From Bacteroidaceae bacterium (GTDB taxonomy: Bacteria > Bacteroidota > Bacteroidia > Bacteroidales > Bacteroidaceae): a DNA stretch of 64,000 nt. The translations under genes were made by a program, and so were the position numbers. Positions 7,721 through 17,042 of the stretch are shown in pieces (position 1 is the first letter of the stretch; each line of letters begins with the position of its first letter). Under the pieces are notes generated by a model that was not told where the DNA came from, did no database searches, and saw only the letters and a program-made list of their open reading frames with translations. The DNA lies in assembly GCA_017617315.1 (NCBI GenBank), contig JAFZWM010000049.1, positions 1 to 64,000 on the forward strand. Reading direction: 5' to 3'.

Positions 7721-10700
7721 CTATTCGTCACCTCCAAGTTCATCACCCATACGATATTTGATATCGTAGTTTATGATAAAGTCAAGTTCTTCATCCGTAA
7801 AGCCATAATGCTTGGCAAGAACCTTGTCTATCTCGTCCATAATAGATTTTGAACGTGATTTATCATAAGTTACTGTTGTATTTTTTCCACGAGTTTGACT
7901 GTTTATCTCATAATAAATAGCATTCTTTCGAAGACTCTTTTCTAATTTCTGACTTAACTCTCGGATTTCTTCTGTATTTTCATTTGGATAAGTTAATTGA
8001 AAGCCAAAAATCATATAATCCTTAAAATTGAAAAGGTCATAATTTATTGAATAATACCACCAAAACAAATTACTATTAATTGCCGCACAAAATATGTCAG
8101 ACTTTACATCTGAGATGAAAGATGCATGTTTGTTGCTTACAGATACGCAATCAAATTCTTCATTGAGTATTGTTACCCAATATCCACCTCCAGCCGTTCT
8201 ATAGTAAATATTATTTTTAACAGAAGGAGATATTGCAAGATATTCTTTTATTTTTTTATCTTTACAATATTTATTAAAAATTGAAACTTCTATTTCTGTT
8301 CCCACCTTTATAAAATGTTGTTGTTTATCTTGAGACACCTTAACAAATGACAAATTATGGAACAAATTGCTACGTGTATCTGAATACCAACGATTTATAC
8401 CTGTGGTGTAAATTATTGGAACAGAAGAACTCTTTGAAGCGATAAAGATGGAAAGACGTTGCAAAACTCCTTCAAATAATTGTGCTGGTCGTTGATGGAA
8501 TGTGGATATATGTATGTCAAAAGTATCCCTGAACAATTGCTGTAACTCTTTCATGCTATCGTTAGCAAATGCAGAAATAGGAATTATCATTCCCATTTCT
8601 CCATAACGAGATATAATATTACTCGTTCTTTCTATTGTGAACGAATATAAATTAGATGTAGGTAAAGTTTTTAGTCCATTCACTTTATACACTTCACAAA
8701 CTGCCTTTTGACTTGTTTTATTCTTTCTTGTATAACCCACATACGGTGGGTTACCAATAATCACATCGAATCCTCCATTACCTTGTATAATCTGGTAGAA
8801 TTCTGCAAGCCAATGGAATGGTTGGTGTGAAGCAAGCCAAGTGTTATAGTTCGTACCAGCAGCAATGGACTTGTACATATATTTATTAAGCAAGTCATTA
8901 AGTGCTGCAAGACGCTTTTTCAATTCATCCTTTGTTTCCTTGATGCTTGAGTTATCATCGAATGCTTTGAGTTGCTCTGAACGGAAAAGGTTGTATGCTG
9001 TTGCAACAAGATGCATTTCGCTATCAATTTTTGTTTTGAACTCCTTGTTTGCAAACATATCTCCGTACGCAAGTGCCTTGTTCAGTTCATCCTCAGTAGC
9101 ATAGCCAACGAGAGTGTTGCCACACTTGATGTTAAAATCAATATCTGGCAATGGGTCAAGTCCAAGGTTTCCCTTACTTTTGTCCACTTCAACCACGGCA
9201 ACCATCTTGAGGAATAGACGAAGCTTTGCTATCTCGGTAGCCTCAACCATAATATCTACGCCATAGAGATTACGGAGAATGATACTCTTGTAGATGAAAT
9301 ACTGACGATTGCTACTATACTTCACATTCATCTCGTTGAGTTGATTCACAAACAGGTTGTTGTTCTGCTTGTTCCACTCCTCCATCCTATCAAGGCAAGC
9401 CTCGTATAATGGTTCAAGTATATTGAGTGCAGCAAAGAGGAATGCACCCGAACCGCATGTAGGGTCGAGTATGCTCACGTGCTGTAAAGCCTCGTAGAAA
9501 TGCTCCACGAAAAGATGGTCGTCCGTGGTACGGACAACATCCTCGACAAACTGACGAATATCGAGATTGTATGTGATGAAGTCATTGATGCTTGTTATCT
9601 CACCACCCCCTATCTTGCTGATGAGCGTGTCACATCTTTGCAGACGTTCCACCGTCTCACGCCATATCTCCGTAGGGAGGGCAAATGCGTCGAACGTCTT
9701 TTCGTTCCAATGGTTGCGACGCTCAAGGAGATTACCCCCACGTGTATCTATACCTTGACGGATATAATCCGGAATCCTGTCCTGCCAGTCAGATGTGTGT
9801 CCTTTCTTCACGGCATCATATATGTACTTGTCCCCACTCTCCTTCAGCATAGCCCATACGAATCCCGTAGGCTTAAAAGCATTTGGCGACTTCTCTGCCG
9901 TCTTGTCCATGAGGAACGGAATGATACAGTTCTTGCCTATGTACTCCGTGATGTCCTCCTTGGTATAGTATGCTCCCATCATCGCACGGTTGTTGATGTA
10001 CTGCTCAAAGATGTAGCCAAGCACGTCTGGGTTGATATCCTTGCCCGATGCCGAAAGACGTGTGTCAAGATGCCAGTTCCACTTGTCAAAGAAAGCGAAC
10101 AACTTCTCAAAAGCCTCATCCGCTATGTCTATGCCTGCATTCTCACGCTCCAACTGGTGGTCGTCAAACATACCTCCATTAAGATATGGGATGCAACCGT
10201 ACTTGTCACGGAACTCCTGCGTGTCGTGACGTGGATTGTTGAGTCCGTCATGGAACAAGGCACAAAGGAATCCCTTGTAGAATGTCTCAAAGAATTCGCC
10301 TGCCCCCTGCTTCTCACGCACCCACTTCAGTTTGTCCGTGAGGTAGTTCTTGTTGTTGTCAAGGAATCCCTTCTTCTGTATGAAGTAGCAGAACATAAGA
10401 CGATTGAGCATGATGCTTGCATACCATTCCTTGTTCTTGTTGTCCTTGTCAGGTATGTCGTCATCTATGCCCCTGATATGCTTCATGAATGCAAGGTGTT
10501 CCTTGTTGAACTGGGCATAGAACTCCTTGGTCACCTTCTCGCTGTTAAGCTTGAATGATGACTGCACCCTTTGCTTTACGTCCATGATAAGCACTTCTTC
10601 GGTGAGGTCGAATGACAGGTCGTCTATCTTGGAGAAGAGGAAGGCTGCCTTAGCACCGCTGATGTATTCAGTCTTGACGAGTTCACGCTTCTCGTTGGTC

Positions 10701-11008
10701 TTTACTGGTGTGAGCCATAGGTGGTGGCTTGTTCCTGCCTCAATGAAGACACATATATAATCCACACCATAAGGGCGTAGTTTGTTGTCTATCTTCTTGC
10801 ATAATGATGCTACAGGAATGGACGGAAGTGTACAACTGTACACTTGGAATCCGCTCTTGTCGGCAACAGGGACGAAGTCATAGTCCTGTTCGTCTATGGT
10901 GATGTATATAGGCTGTTTTCTTGAAGGGGTGTTCCATCCCATCTCCGTGATGAACAACTCTTCAAGGTTATTGCTGTCTATTAGCCTTTCAAAGTCTTTT
11001 CGTTTCAT
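7721..11008 (-). CDS. Eco57I-type N6-adenine DNA methyltransferase (defence module)
   Basis: Encodes 1095 residues from the ATG at 11008, 17 bp after the helicase gene; a longer frame to 11056 would overlap the helicase. The SAM-binding motif DPTCGSGAF starts at residue 515 and the catalytic motif NPPY at residue 753, both typical of gamma-class N6-adenine methyltransferases of the Eco57I / type IIG shape. The first 500 residues are a large N-terminal region ending in the LGYIFEQYINNR...GAYYTK block usual for this class. Residues after about 760 should hold the target-recognition domain; this part (about 7.8-8.7 kb) is clearly more A/T rich than the rest. No separate restriction nuclease motif is evident in this protein; the nuclease is probably the PLD domain of the helicase. 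Confidence 0.88.
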   Translation of the reverse strand: MKRKDFERLIDSNNLEELFITEMGWNTPSRKQPIYITIDEQDYDFVPVADKSGFQVYSCTLPSIPVASLCKKIDNKLRPYGVDYICVFIEAGTSHHLWLTPVKTNEKRELVKTEYISGAKAAFLFSKIDDLSFDLTEEVLIMDVKQRVQSSFKLNSEKVTKEFYAQFNKEHLAFMKHIRGIDDDIPDKDNKNKEWYASIMLNRLMFCYFIQKKGFLDNNKNYLTDKLKWVREKQGAGEFFETFYKGFLCALFHDGLNNPRHDTQEFRDKYGCIPYLNGGMFDDHQLERENAGIDIADEAFEKLFAFFDKWNWHLDTRLSASGKDINPDVLGYIFEQYINNRAMMGAYYTKEDITEYIGKNCIIPFLMDKTAEKSPNAFKPTGFVWAMLKESGDKYIYDAVKKGHTSDWQDRIPDYIRQGIDTRGGNLLERRNHWNEKTFDAFALPTEIWRETVERLQRCDTLISKIGGGEITSINDFITYNLDIRQFVEDVVRTTDDHLFVEHFYEALQHVSILDPTCGSGAFLFAALNILEPLYEACLDRMEEWNKQNNNLFVNQLNEMNVKYSSNRQYFIYKSIILRNLYGVDIMVEATEIAKLRLFLKMVAVVEVDKSKGNLGLDPLPDIDFNIKCGNTLVGYATEDELNKALAYGDMFANKEFKTKIDSEMHLVATAYNLFRSEQLKAFDDNSSIKETKDELKKRLAALNDLLNKYMYKSIAAGTNYNTWLASHQPFHWLAEFYQIIQGNGGFDVIIGNPPYVGYTRKNKTSQKAVCEVYKVNGLKTLPTSNLYSFTIERTSNIISRYGEMGMIIPISAFANDSMKELQQLFRDTFDIHISTFHQRPAQLFEGVLQRLSIFIASKSSSVPIIYTTGINRWYSDTRSNLFHNLSFVKVSQDKQQHFIKVGTEIEVSIFNKYCKDKKIKEYLAISPSVKNNIYYRTAGGGYWVTILNEEFDCVSVSNKHASFISDVKSDIFCAAINSNLFWWYYSINYDLFNFKDYMIFGFQLTYPNENTEEIRELSQKLEKSLRKNAIYYEINSQTRGKNTTVTYDKSRSKSIMDEIDKVLAKHYGFTDEELDFIINYDIKYRMGDELGGDE

Positions 11009-11025
11009 ATATATAGTTAGATGCC

Positions 11026-14000
11026 TTAAGCGTTGTTTTTGAGTCCTAAAGAGCATATTACCCTTGCTTCTTTCTGTTCGCCGTCGTCAGCTACAATGCA
11101 AAGTTGATTTGCTTTGTATGTTTCTGTGAGATAATCTATAAAATCGTTAATGTTGTCATTTCGCTTTAACATTTGTCCAAGAGTGAATTTTGTTTGTTCG
11201 CGCATTGGATAGTTATAAAGTTGGTCGATAGCTTCTTTTAGTTCTATTGTTGCGAATAAAGGATTTCTACCTATATACTCTTCCATCATTGTGACAACTC
11301 TGTATTTTGTGCTGAAACGAGAACCAAGAATGCCACTTATCTTTGTGTTGGTTGAACTGACAGAGTTCAGGGCTTTTTTTACGAGTTCGTGGTGGTTTTC
11401 TAACGGACTGACTGTTTGTTCGTTTGCGTTGCATTCCATTGCTTTGAGAATTGTTAGCTGTGACTGGGTAACAACATGTCCTTTTGTATCAATCCATGCA
11501 AGCATATCGCTGTCGCTTGGTGTTTTGGCGTATGTTATTACACCTTCGTCAAGAGAGTTCTCACCGTTTTTCTTTGTTGTATATGACATCTCTGGAATTG
11601 CTGGTATGATGTGCTTGAGTTCTGGTTTTGCATCCGTGGCGTTCTTCCATATCTGATATGCGTATGAAGCCATATCTACATCGCCGTCATCTTCGTCGTC
11701 AAGAGAACCAGCCTTTTCGTTGAATAAATCCTGAAGGTTTTGTGCGTTACCCTCAAAGAAAACTTCGTCGCTTCCCACTACGTTTGCATTTTCGTTGATA
11801 CGTTCATTCAGTCGCTGACGTAGGCGAATGATTTTATCAACGCCTTCGGCAGGGAAGAATGAGTAGCAATAAATCTTGTCTGCCTCCTGCCCGATACGGT
11901 CTACACGACCAGCACGTTGGATAAGGCGGATTATAGCCCAAGGCATGTCGTAGTTGACTATGATGTGTGAGTCTTGAAGGTTCTGACCTTCAGAGAGCAC
12001 GTCTGTGGCAACGATAATGCGGAGTTCTTTGTCTTGACTAACGCTTGCGCCATTACTATTTGGCGAGAACTTTTCGACGATAGCGGTAGGGTTAGGACAA
12101 CCACCTGTTACACAGTCAATCTGCTTTACACCTCGTTCTTTCAACTGACGTGTAATATATTTGGCGGTATCGCTGTACTGGGTGAATACCAACACTTTCT
12201 CTTTGCTGTGTTTTTTTGTTAGTAGTGTCTCCAGTTCATTGAGTTTCTGGTCTTCGGATGTTTTCCATGTTCCGCACATCTCAATCATCCTGATTAGTGT
12301 TTCACTGTCTTTCTTCAATTGTGTCTTTAGTGACTTTTTGAAGAATTTTGAATCGAGTCGTTTGACGCTTGCACCTGTCTTTTGAATTATAATATTGTAG
12401 TATTCCTTAGCTTTCTTCTCATATATTGCAAGGTCTGTCGGAATGTTTAGTTTTTCGTTTTCGTTAGCAGATGATTCGCCATCAAAACTAAGTCCCAATG
12501 CGTTGAGATCGTCATCATCGAGATAATCATCTGGAATGGCATTCTCGTCGCTTATTGGTAGTCTTAATTTATTGTCAATGGCATAGATAAATACCATATT
12601 GCGCACAATGTGGCGATAGAGTGTGAGCAGGAAGGAAAAACCGCATGAGTCGATACGCTTGAAGAACGTACTTATGCAGAAGCCCATCATACGCTGACCT
12701 GCGCGAGACAGATTCTCCAGTAGTTGCTTGTCTACCGCAGAAGCCTCTTTCTTTTTCTCCTCGTCAATGTATTTATTCAGACCGTATCGTGGTAGCTTCA
12801 GTTCCTTCATCATGTCAATCATGTCGTCGGAATAGAGACGTGAATACTGGTCATTTGGAATAGTCTTAAACTTTATGCCTTTTGGAATACGGTCGGGAAA
12901 ATAACTTTTGTGTCCATTGCTGAATTGCAAATATTTACGTCCGTTTGTTGGGTCGGTAAGGGCATAGTTGTCCTTGATAAACGTTCTGGTGCGACGCACA
13001 AGGAATAGTTTCATCAAGTCGCGCCAGTCCTCTGCATTTGTACTTTGTTCGAATGCTCGGATGCTCCTTATGAATACCTCATTATGCTTCATGGCGAAAT
13101 TTCGTTCACCACCAATGCTCTTGATATATTGTTCAGGACGAATACCGAGGTCGAGGTCTGGGTCGAGGAACAGTTTCAACTGGTTGCTTATGTCTGTAAA
13201 ATCCTTGTTGTAAGGAGTTGCTGTGAGAAGCAGAACTTTACAGTCCATTTTTGTTATAAGGTCACGGATATTGTGATAACGTGCGCCATCAGAGTTGCGA
13301 AGGTTGTGACTTTCGTCTATGATGACAAGACGATAATATTTCATGTTGTCCACGTCCATCTTCTTCTGCATACTCGTAACATCTGCTTTGAGGTCGTATG
13401 TCTTGATGTACTTATGCCACATTTCCTGAAGATTGGCTGGACAGATAATAAGAGTGCTTGCATAGTATTGCTGTTCAAACACTTTTGCAATGGCACATGC
13501 CGTTATTGTCTTACCGAGACCTACTACGTCGCCAATCATTGCTCCACCACGCTTTTCGTTGCTCAGGTGCTTGGCTGTAATTTTGACGGCTGTTTCCTGA
13601 AATTCAAAAAGGTCTTTCTTGAACATCGGAGGTAATGTGTATTCTGCAATACCGCTACGTGCATCTTGTGAGAGCATGTAGGCTGTTTTCAGATATATGT
13701 AATAAGGCGGAATCTCATTGTCTGAAGCCCAACTGTTTTGTATGACCTCGATAAGTTCATCCGTGATGTCAATGGAAAATTTGTCTTCCCATCGGTTGTT
13801 GAACCATTGAGACAGATACTCGGCATTGCCTGTGTCGTCCATCTCAGCATTCAGTTCCCCCTGTCCTGTAAGACCGCTATATGTGAGGTTGCTGCTTCCC
13901 ATGAAAGCATAAACCTTGCGGATGTTGCTATTTGGATTGTGTGCAATGTAAAGTTTTGCGTGAAGCGGATTGCGTAAAAAAAGTTTTACGCAGACTTTCT

Positions 14001-14406
14001 TATCAATAAGTTGTTGGAGCAGAAGACGAAGGGTATATTCGTCCTGTGCATTTGTTTCTCCAATAAGTAATTGACGACGAAAATCCTCTGCGATTTTTCT
14101 TTTACACTTCTGGACGTAGTCAGCATCAGGCATGAATGGATGGTGGGCATATTTCATTCTGATGATCTCTTCTGGTGCACGTTGCATCCCCACGAGAATA
14201 CGTGCAGTTCGGAAAATACGCTCGTCTTCCTCGTAGATATAATCTCCTTCCAACTCGTTTATCTCGTCGGCAATGAAATCCCATCCCCTAAGATTGAAAT
14301 AGCCCACGCAGAAATCCATACGTTTGATTCCTGGCTCGGTTATTACATTTTCAAGAATCTCCTTGAACTTTTTTCCGTCACCTATGTTGTCGTAAATTTT
14401 GGACAT
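11026..14406 (-). CDS. PLD-nuclease / SNF2-type helicase (defence module)
   Basis: Encodes 1126 residues. The N-terminal domain has a phospholipase-D-type site: His149 and Lys151 in HAKLYIAH followed by GSSN at 170-173. A superfamily 2 helicase of the SNF2 class follows: Walker A GLGKT (296-300), DESH (364-367), TATP (395-398), then in the C-terminal lobe ATDVLSEGQNLQ and QRAGRVDRIGQ. Between the lobes is a long helical insertion. Nuclease-helicase fusions of this type are found beside DNA methyltransferases in anti-phage loci; DrmD of DISARM is a related SNF2 helicase, but the other DISARM genes are absent here. It is the first gene of the three-gene minus-strand operon. Confidence 0.88.
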   Translation of the reverse strand: MSKIYDNIGDGKKFKEILENVITEPGIKRMDFCVGYFNLRGWDFIADEINELEGDYIYEEDERIFRTARILVGMQRAPEEIIRMKYAHHPFMPDADYVQKCKRKIAEDFRRQLLIGETNAQDEYTLRLLLQQLIDKKVCVKLFLRNPLHAKLYIAHNPNSNIRKVYAFMGSSNLTYSGLTGQGELNAEMDDTGNAEYLSQWFNNRWEDKFSIDITDELIEVIQNSWASDNEIPPYYIYLKTAYMLSQDARSGIAEYTLPPMFKKDLFEFQETAVKITAKHLSNEKRGGAMIGDVVGLGKTITACAIAKVFEQQYYASTLIICPANLQEMWHKYIKTYDLKADVTSMQKKMDVDNMKYYRLVIIDESHNLRNSDGARYHNIRDLITKMDCKVLLLTATPYNKDFTDISNQLKLFLDPDLDLGIRPEQYIKSIGGERNFAMKHNEVFIRSIRAFEQSTNAEDWRDLMKLFLVRRTRTFIKDNYALTDPTNGRKYLQFSNGHKSYFPDRIPKGIKFKTIPNDQYSRLYSDDMIDMMKELKLPRYGLNKYIDEEKKKEASAVDKQLLENLSRAGQRMMGFCISTFFKRIDSCGFSFLLTLYRHIVRNMVFIYAIDNKLRLPISDENAIPDDYLDDDDLNALGLSFDGESSANENEKLNIPTDLAIYEKKAKEYYNIIIQKTGASVKRLDSKFFKKSLKTQLKKDSETLIRMIEMCGTWKTSEDQKLNELETLLTKKHSKEKVLVFTQYSDTAKYITRQLKERGVKQIDCVTGGCPNPTAIVEKFSPNSNGASVSQDKELRIIVATDVLSEGQNLQDSHIIVNYDMPWAIIRLIQRAGRVDRIGQEADKIYCYSFFPAEGVDKIIRLRQRLNERINENANVVGSDEVFFEGNAQNLQDLFNEKAGSLDDEDDGDVDMASYAYQIWKNATDAKPELKHIIPAIPEMSYTTKKNGENSLDEGVITYAKTPSDSDMLAWIDTKGHVVTQSQLTILKAMECNANEQTVSPLENHHELVKKALNSVSSTNTKISGILGSRFSTKYRVVTMMEEYIGRNPLFATIELKEAIDQLYNYPMREQTKFTLGQMLKRNDNINDFIDYLTETYKANQLCIVADDGEQKEARVICSLGLKNNA

Positions 14407-14486
14407 TGGCGTATTGCTTCAATACTGAAGCATTCCAACGCTCCCAGTTGGTATTAGAATTGTGAAACCTTTTCTGGCATATAAAC

Positions 14487-14576
14487 AAAAAAGCGGGGAG
14501 CCTTATCTGCTCGTCCCAATTCGTGGTCCTAGGAAAACCTTTAGCAGAGAACAAGCAGAGTCCAAACTCCCACGCT
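14487..14576 (-). ncRNA. Candidate structured small RNA or leader upstream of the helicase gene
   Basis: Read on the minus strand, AGCGTGGGAG at the start (14576-14567) pairs with CTCCCCGCT at the end (14500-14492) with one bulged base. A second stem, TCTGC with GCAGA, lies inside it after an asymmetric bubble, and the 3' end runs into TTTTTT (14487-14492). This is the shape of a short RNA with its own intrinsic terminator, or of an attenuator, 81 nt upstream of the helicase start codon. A long hairpin rod with bubbles also recalls 6S RNA, but I cannot assign it to a family. The open frame crossing this region has no family likeness. Confidence 0.4.
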
Positions 14577-14601
14577 GATGACAGTATATAATACACCCAT
14601 A

Positions 14602-14640
14602 AAGTGCGCCGAGAGGGCATAGTTTGCCCTCGGCACACTT
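14602..14640. repeat. GC-rich inverted repeat
   Basis: Arms of 17 nt (14602-14618 and 14624-14640) around AGTTT: AAGTGCGCCGAGAGGGCA against TGCCCTCGGCACACTT, imperfectly paired. It stands out from AT-rich surroundings and lies just upstream of the candidate small RNA. It has no T run on either side, so it may be an operator-like palindrome or RNA structure. The rest of the gap 14407-14973 shows no gene. Confidence 0.5.
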
Positions 14641-14880
14641 ACGGGTATGTATATAATCATCCCGTGGCATCAACTCGTGCAATGTTTTTGTACTGCTAAT
14701 TCAGAAATTTCCTAGGTTTCGAATTGTCAAAAACAAAGCGAAGTAACGCCTTTTTATCAATATGTCACAATACCGCTCATATAGCGTGAAAACAACAATG
14801 GCAATATCGCAACGCAAAATTAGACAAAACAATCTGAAAAAACAAGTGTAGAAATGTTTTTTTGATTGGAATAAATGAAC

Positions 14881-14922
14881 AAAAAACTCGCAACCGTGCA
14901 AGATAGACATCGGTTGCGAGTT
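14881..14922 (-). terminator. Terminator of the DEAD-box helicase gene
   Basis: A perfect 12-bp stem, AACTCGCAACCG (14885-14896) with CGGTTGCGAGTT (14911-14922), is followed on the minus strand by a run of T. It lies about 50 bp past the helicase stop codon. Confidence 0.85.
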
Positions 14923-14973
14923 GTATTCTGTCCCTATAATCTGCATGCGCTGCAAAGGGGGAAATCAATAATC

Positions 14974-16806
14974 TTACTCAAAGAACTTCTTCCAGTCGTC
15001 CTTGGTCTTTTTAGGACCGCGCATTTCGGTGTATCCGCGCTCCTCGCGGCTCGGCTTCTTTTTCTTTGGCTTTTCATCGGCCGACTTCTTGCCGCGTGTG
15101 CCCTTGTCGCCCTTGCGTGAGCCGCCTCTTGCTGCGCCCTTGTCGTCGCCGGCATCGGCAACCTCAACGCTTATGCGTCTGTCCTTGTATTTTGCCTTGG
15201 CAGATGAGAATCCGCGAAGCACATCCTTCGTAGCCTTCTCTTCAACCTCGAAGAACGAGAAGTTCTTCATCAGGTCGATGCGCCCAATCTCGATGCGACC
15301 CTTTACGTTCTTGTTTATGAGGTCGATGATGGTTGCAGGGTTTATGTTATCGGTCTTTCCGATGTTTATGAACATTCGTGTGAAGCCCTCTTCGGCCTTG
15401 CGCGAGCGTGGAGCTTTGCCGTCGCGCTTGCCGCCCTTGCTCTTAGACGATGAGTCTCTGTCGGCGCCTCGCTTTTCAGAAGGCTCTTCAATCTCGGGAG
15501 CGTTCTTGTAGTATTCGAGGAATCGGTTGAACTCAAGCGAAACCATGCGCTTGATGATGTCCTCCTTCTCGAGCCAGTCGAACTTGCGGTAGATTTCGGG
15601 CAGGAACGAAGCAATCTCTTCCTCGTTTACCTTAACCTTCTCAATCTGGTTTACCAAGTTGTAGAGCTGCTTTTCGCAGATGTCCTTTCCTGTTGGGATT
15701 GTGCCCTTCTCGAAAGTCTTCTTTATAATCTTCTCGATGTCGCGCAGATGGCGGCGTTCCTTAACGTGGATGATGGCGATGCTGATGCCCTTCTTGCCGG
15801 CACGACCGGTACGGCCGCTTCGGTGGGTATAGTTCTCTACATCGTCTGGCAGACCGTAGTTGATGACGTGCGTAAGGTCGTCAACGTCCAGACCACGCGC
15901 AGCCACGTCGGTAGCCACCAAGAGTTGAGTGCGGTGCTGGCGGAACTTCTGCATTGTAAGGTCGCGCTGCTGCTGCGAAAGGTCGCCGTGCAGACAGTCG
16001 GCATTGTAGCCGTCCTGAATAAGCTTGTCGGCAATTTCCTGAGTCTCTACGCGGGTGCGGCAGAAGATGATTCCGTAAATGTCGGGATAGAAGTCGGCAA
16101 TGCGCTTCAGCACAAGATACTTGTCCTTTGCGTGAACAAGGAAGTACTGGTGCGACACGTTGGCAGAGCCTTCGTTCTTTGTACCGATAGTAATCTCCTT
16201 GGCGTTGTGCAGATAGTTCTTGCTTATGCGCGAAATCTCGGCATTCATTGTGGCAGAGAACAGCAGGCACAGACGCTCGTCGGGCACTTGCTCGAAGATG
16301 GCGTTGATGCTGTCGGTAAAGCCCATGTTGAGCATCTCGTCGGCCTCGTCGAGGATAACGCGCCTAACGTTGTCGAGATGCACTACGCCGCGTTCGATGA
16401 GGTCGATGAGTCGTCCCGGAGTAGCAACGATAATCTGTACTCCGCGCTTTAGTGCCCGTATCTGGCTTTCGATAGACGAGCCGCCATATACAGGCAGAAC
16501 CTTCAGGTCTTCTATGTATTTGGAATAATCGTTCAGATCGTCTGCTATTTGCAGACACAGTTCGCGTGTAGGGCTCAGGATAAGAGCTTGCGGAACACGC
16601 TCTTTAGGGTTGACCAACTGGATGACAGGCAGACCGTAGGCTGCTGTTTTGCCCGTTCCTGTCTGTGCCAGAGCAACAAGGTCATTTTCATTACTTAGTA
16701 GATAAGGAATCACTTCCTCCTGTACGGGCATCGGATTTTCGTAGCCCTTTTCTTTAATAGCCTTGAGAATCTCCTCCGAGATTCCAAGTTCTTCAAATGT
16801 CTTCAA
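14974..16806 (-). CDS. DEAD-box RNA helicase with DbpA-type RNA-binding domain
   Basis: Encodes about 610 residues. Helicase motifs in order: AQTGTGKT, PTRELCLQ, DEAD in VILDEADEML, SAT in FSATM, and HRSGRTGRAGKKG. After the helicase core is a DbpA-like RNA-binding domain (about residues 455-535, starting TRMFINIGKTDNINP), then a basic Lys/Gly-rich tail. Such proteins unwind RNA in ribosome assembly or cold adaptation. There is no ATG at the expected start: TTG at 16806 gives the usual N-terminus (KTFEELG), and another TTG at 16818 is possible. A -7 box at 16835-16842 leaves room for only a short leader, favouring 16806. Confidence 0.93.
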   Translation of the reverse strand: MKTFEELGISEEILKAIKEKGYENPMPVQEEVIPYLLSNENDLVALAQTGTGKTAAYGLPVIQLVNPKERVPQALILSPTRELCLQIADDLNDYSKYIEDLKVLPVYGGSSIESQIRALKRGVQIIVATPGRLIDLIERGVVHLDNVRRVILDEADEMLNMGFTDSINAIFEQVPDERLCLLFSATMNAEISRISKNYLHNAKEITIGTKNEGSANVSHQYFLVHAKDKYLVLKRIADFYPDIYGIIFCRTRVETQEIADKLIQDGYNADCLHGDLSQQQRDLTMQKFRQHRTQLLVATDVAARGLDVDDLTHVINYGLPDDVENYTHRSGRTGRAGKKGISIAIIHVKERRHLRDIEKIIKKTFEKGTIPTGKDICEKQLYNLVNQIEKVKVNEEEIASFLPEIYRKFDWLEKEDIIKRMVSLEFNRFLEYYKNAPEIEEPSEKRGADRDSSSKSKGGKRDGKAPRSRKAEEGFTRMFINIGKTDNINPATIIDLINKNVKGRIEIGRIDLMKNFSFFEVEEKATKDVLRGFSSAKAKYKDRRISVEVADAGDDKGAARGGSRKGDKGTRGKKSADEKPKKKKPSREERGYTEMRGPKKTKDDWKKFFE

Positions 16807-16834
16807 TATTTTATACAAATTAAATAATTGGGTG

Positions 16835-16842
16835 CAAAGATA
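16835..16842 (-). promoter_or_regulatory. Candidate -7 box of the DEAD-box helicase gene
   Basis: Minus-strand TATCTTTG matches TAnnTTTG. Transcription would begin near 16829, about 22 nt before the preferred TTG start. Confidence 0.55.
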
Positions 16843-16897
16843 ATTCTAATTTATGAATAAACGGTTATAACTTATTGATTATTTTTGTAATAGAGAC

Positions 16898-16930
16898 AAA
16901 AAAACATAGCCGGCCTTCACAGGTCGGCTA
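16898..16930 (-). terminator. Terminator of the ECF sigma operon
   Basis: Arms TAGCCGGCC (16907-16915) and GGTCGGCTA (16922-16930) form a 9-bp stem; on the minus strand it is followed by seven T. It lies 113 bp past the last gene of the operon. Confidence 0.75.
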
Positions 16931-17042
16931 AGCCCAAAACAAGCATGATCATAAAATTACTTATAAATTTCAAATACTGTTGGTTAAGGTTTAGAGATTA
17001 TATTTTTGAAAAACATTTTACAGATTCTATATATCGTTTTTT

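Noticed and set aside
9500..10558. A 352-codon open frame on the plus strand opposite the methyltransferase gene
   Set aside because: The sense frame has clear methyltransferase motifs; the antisense frame resembles nothing and follows from codon bias.
7258..14406. Complete DISARM or BREX system
   Set aside because: Only the SNF2 helicase and the adenine methyltransferase resemble DISARM parts; drmA, drmB, drmC and the BREX brxL, pglZ and brxC genes are not present on either side.
14378..14638. An 86-codon minus-strand frame upstream of the helicase
   Set aside because: It crosses the paired arms of the candidate RNA and overlaps the helicase start; residue composition is not protein-like.
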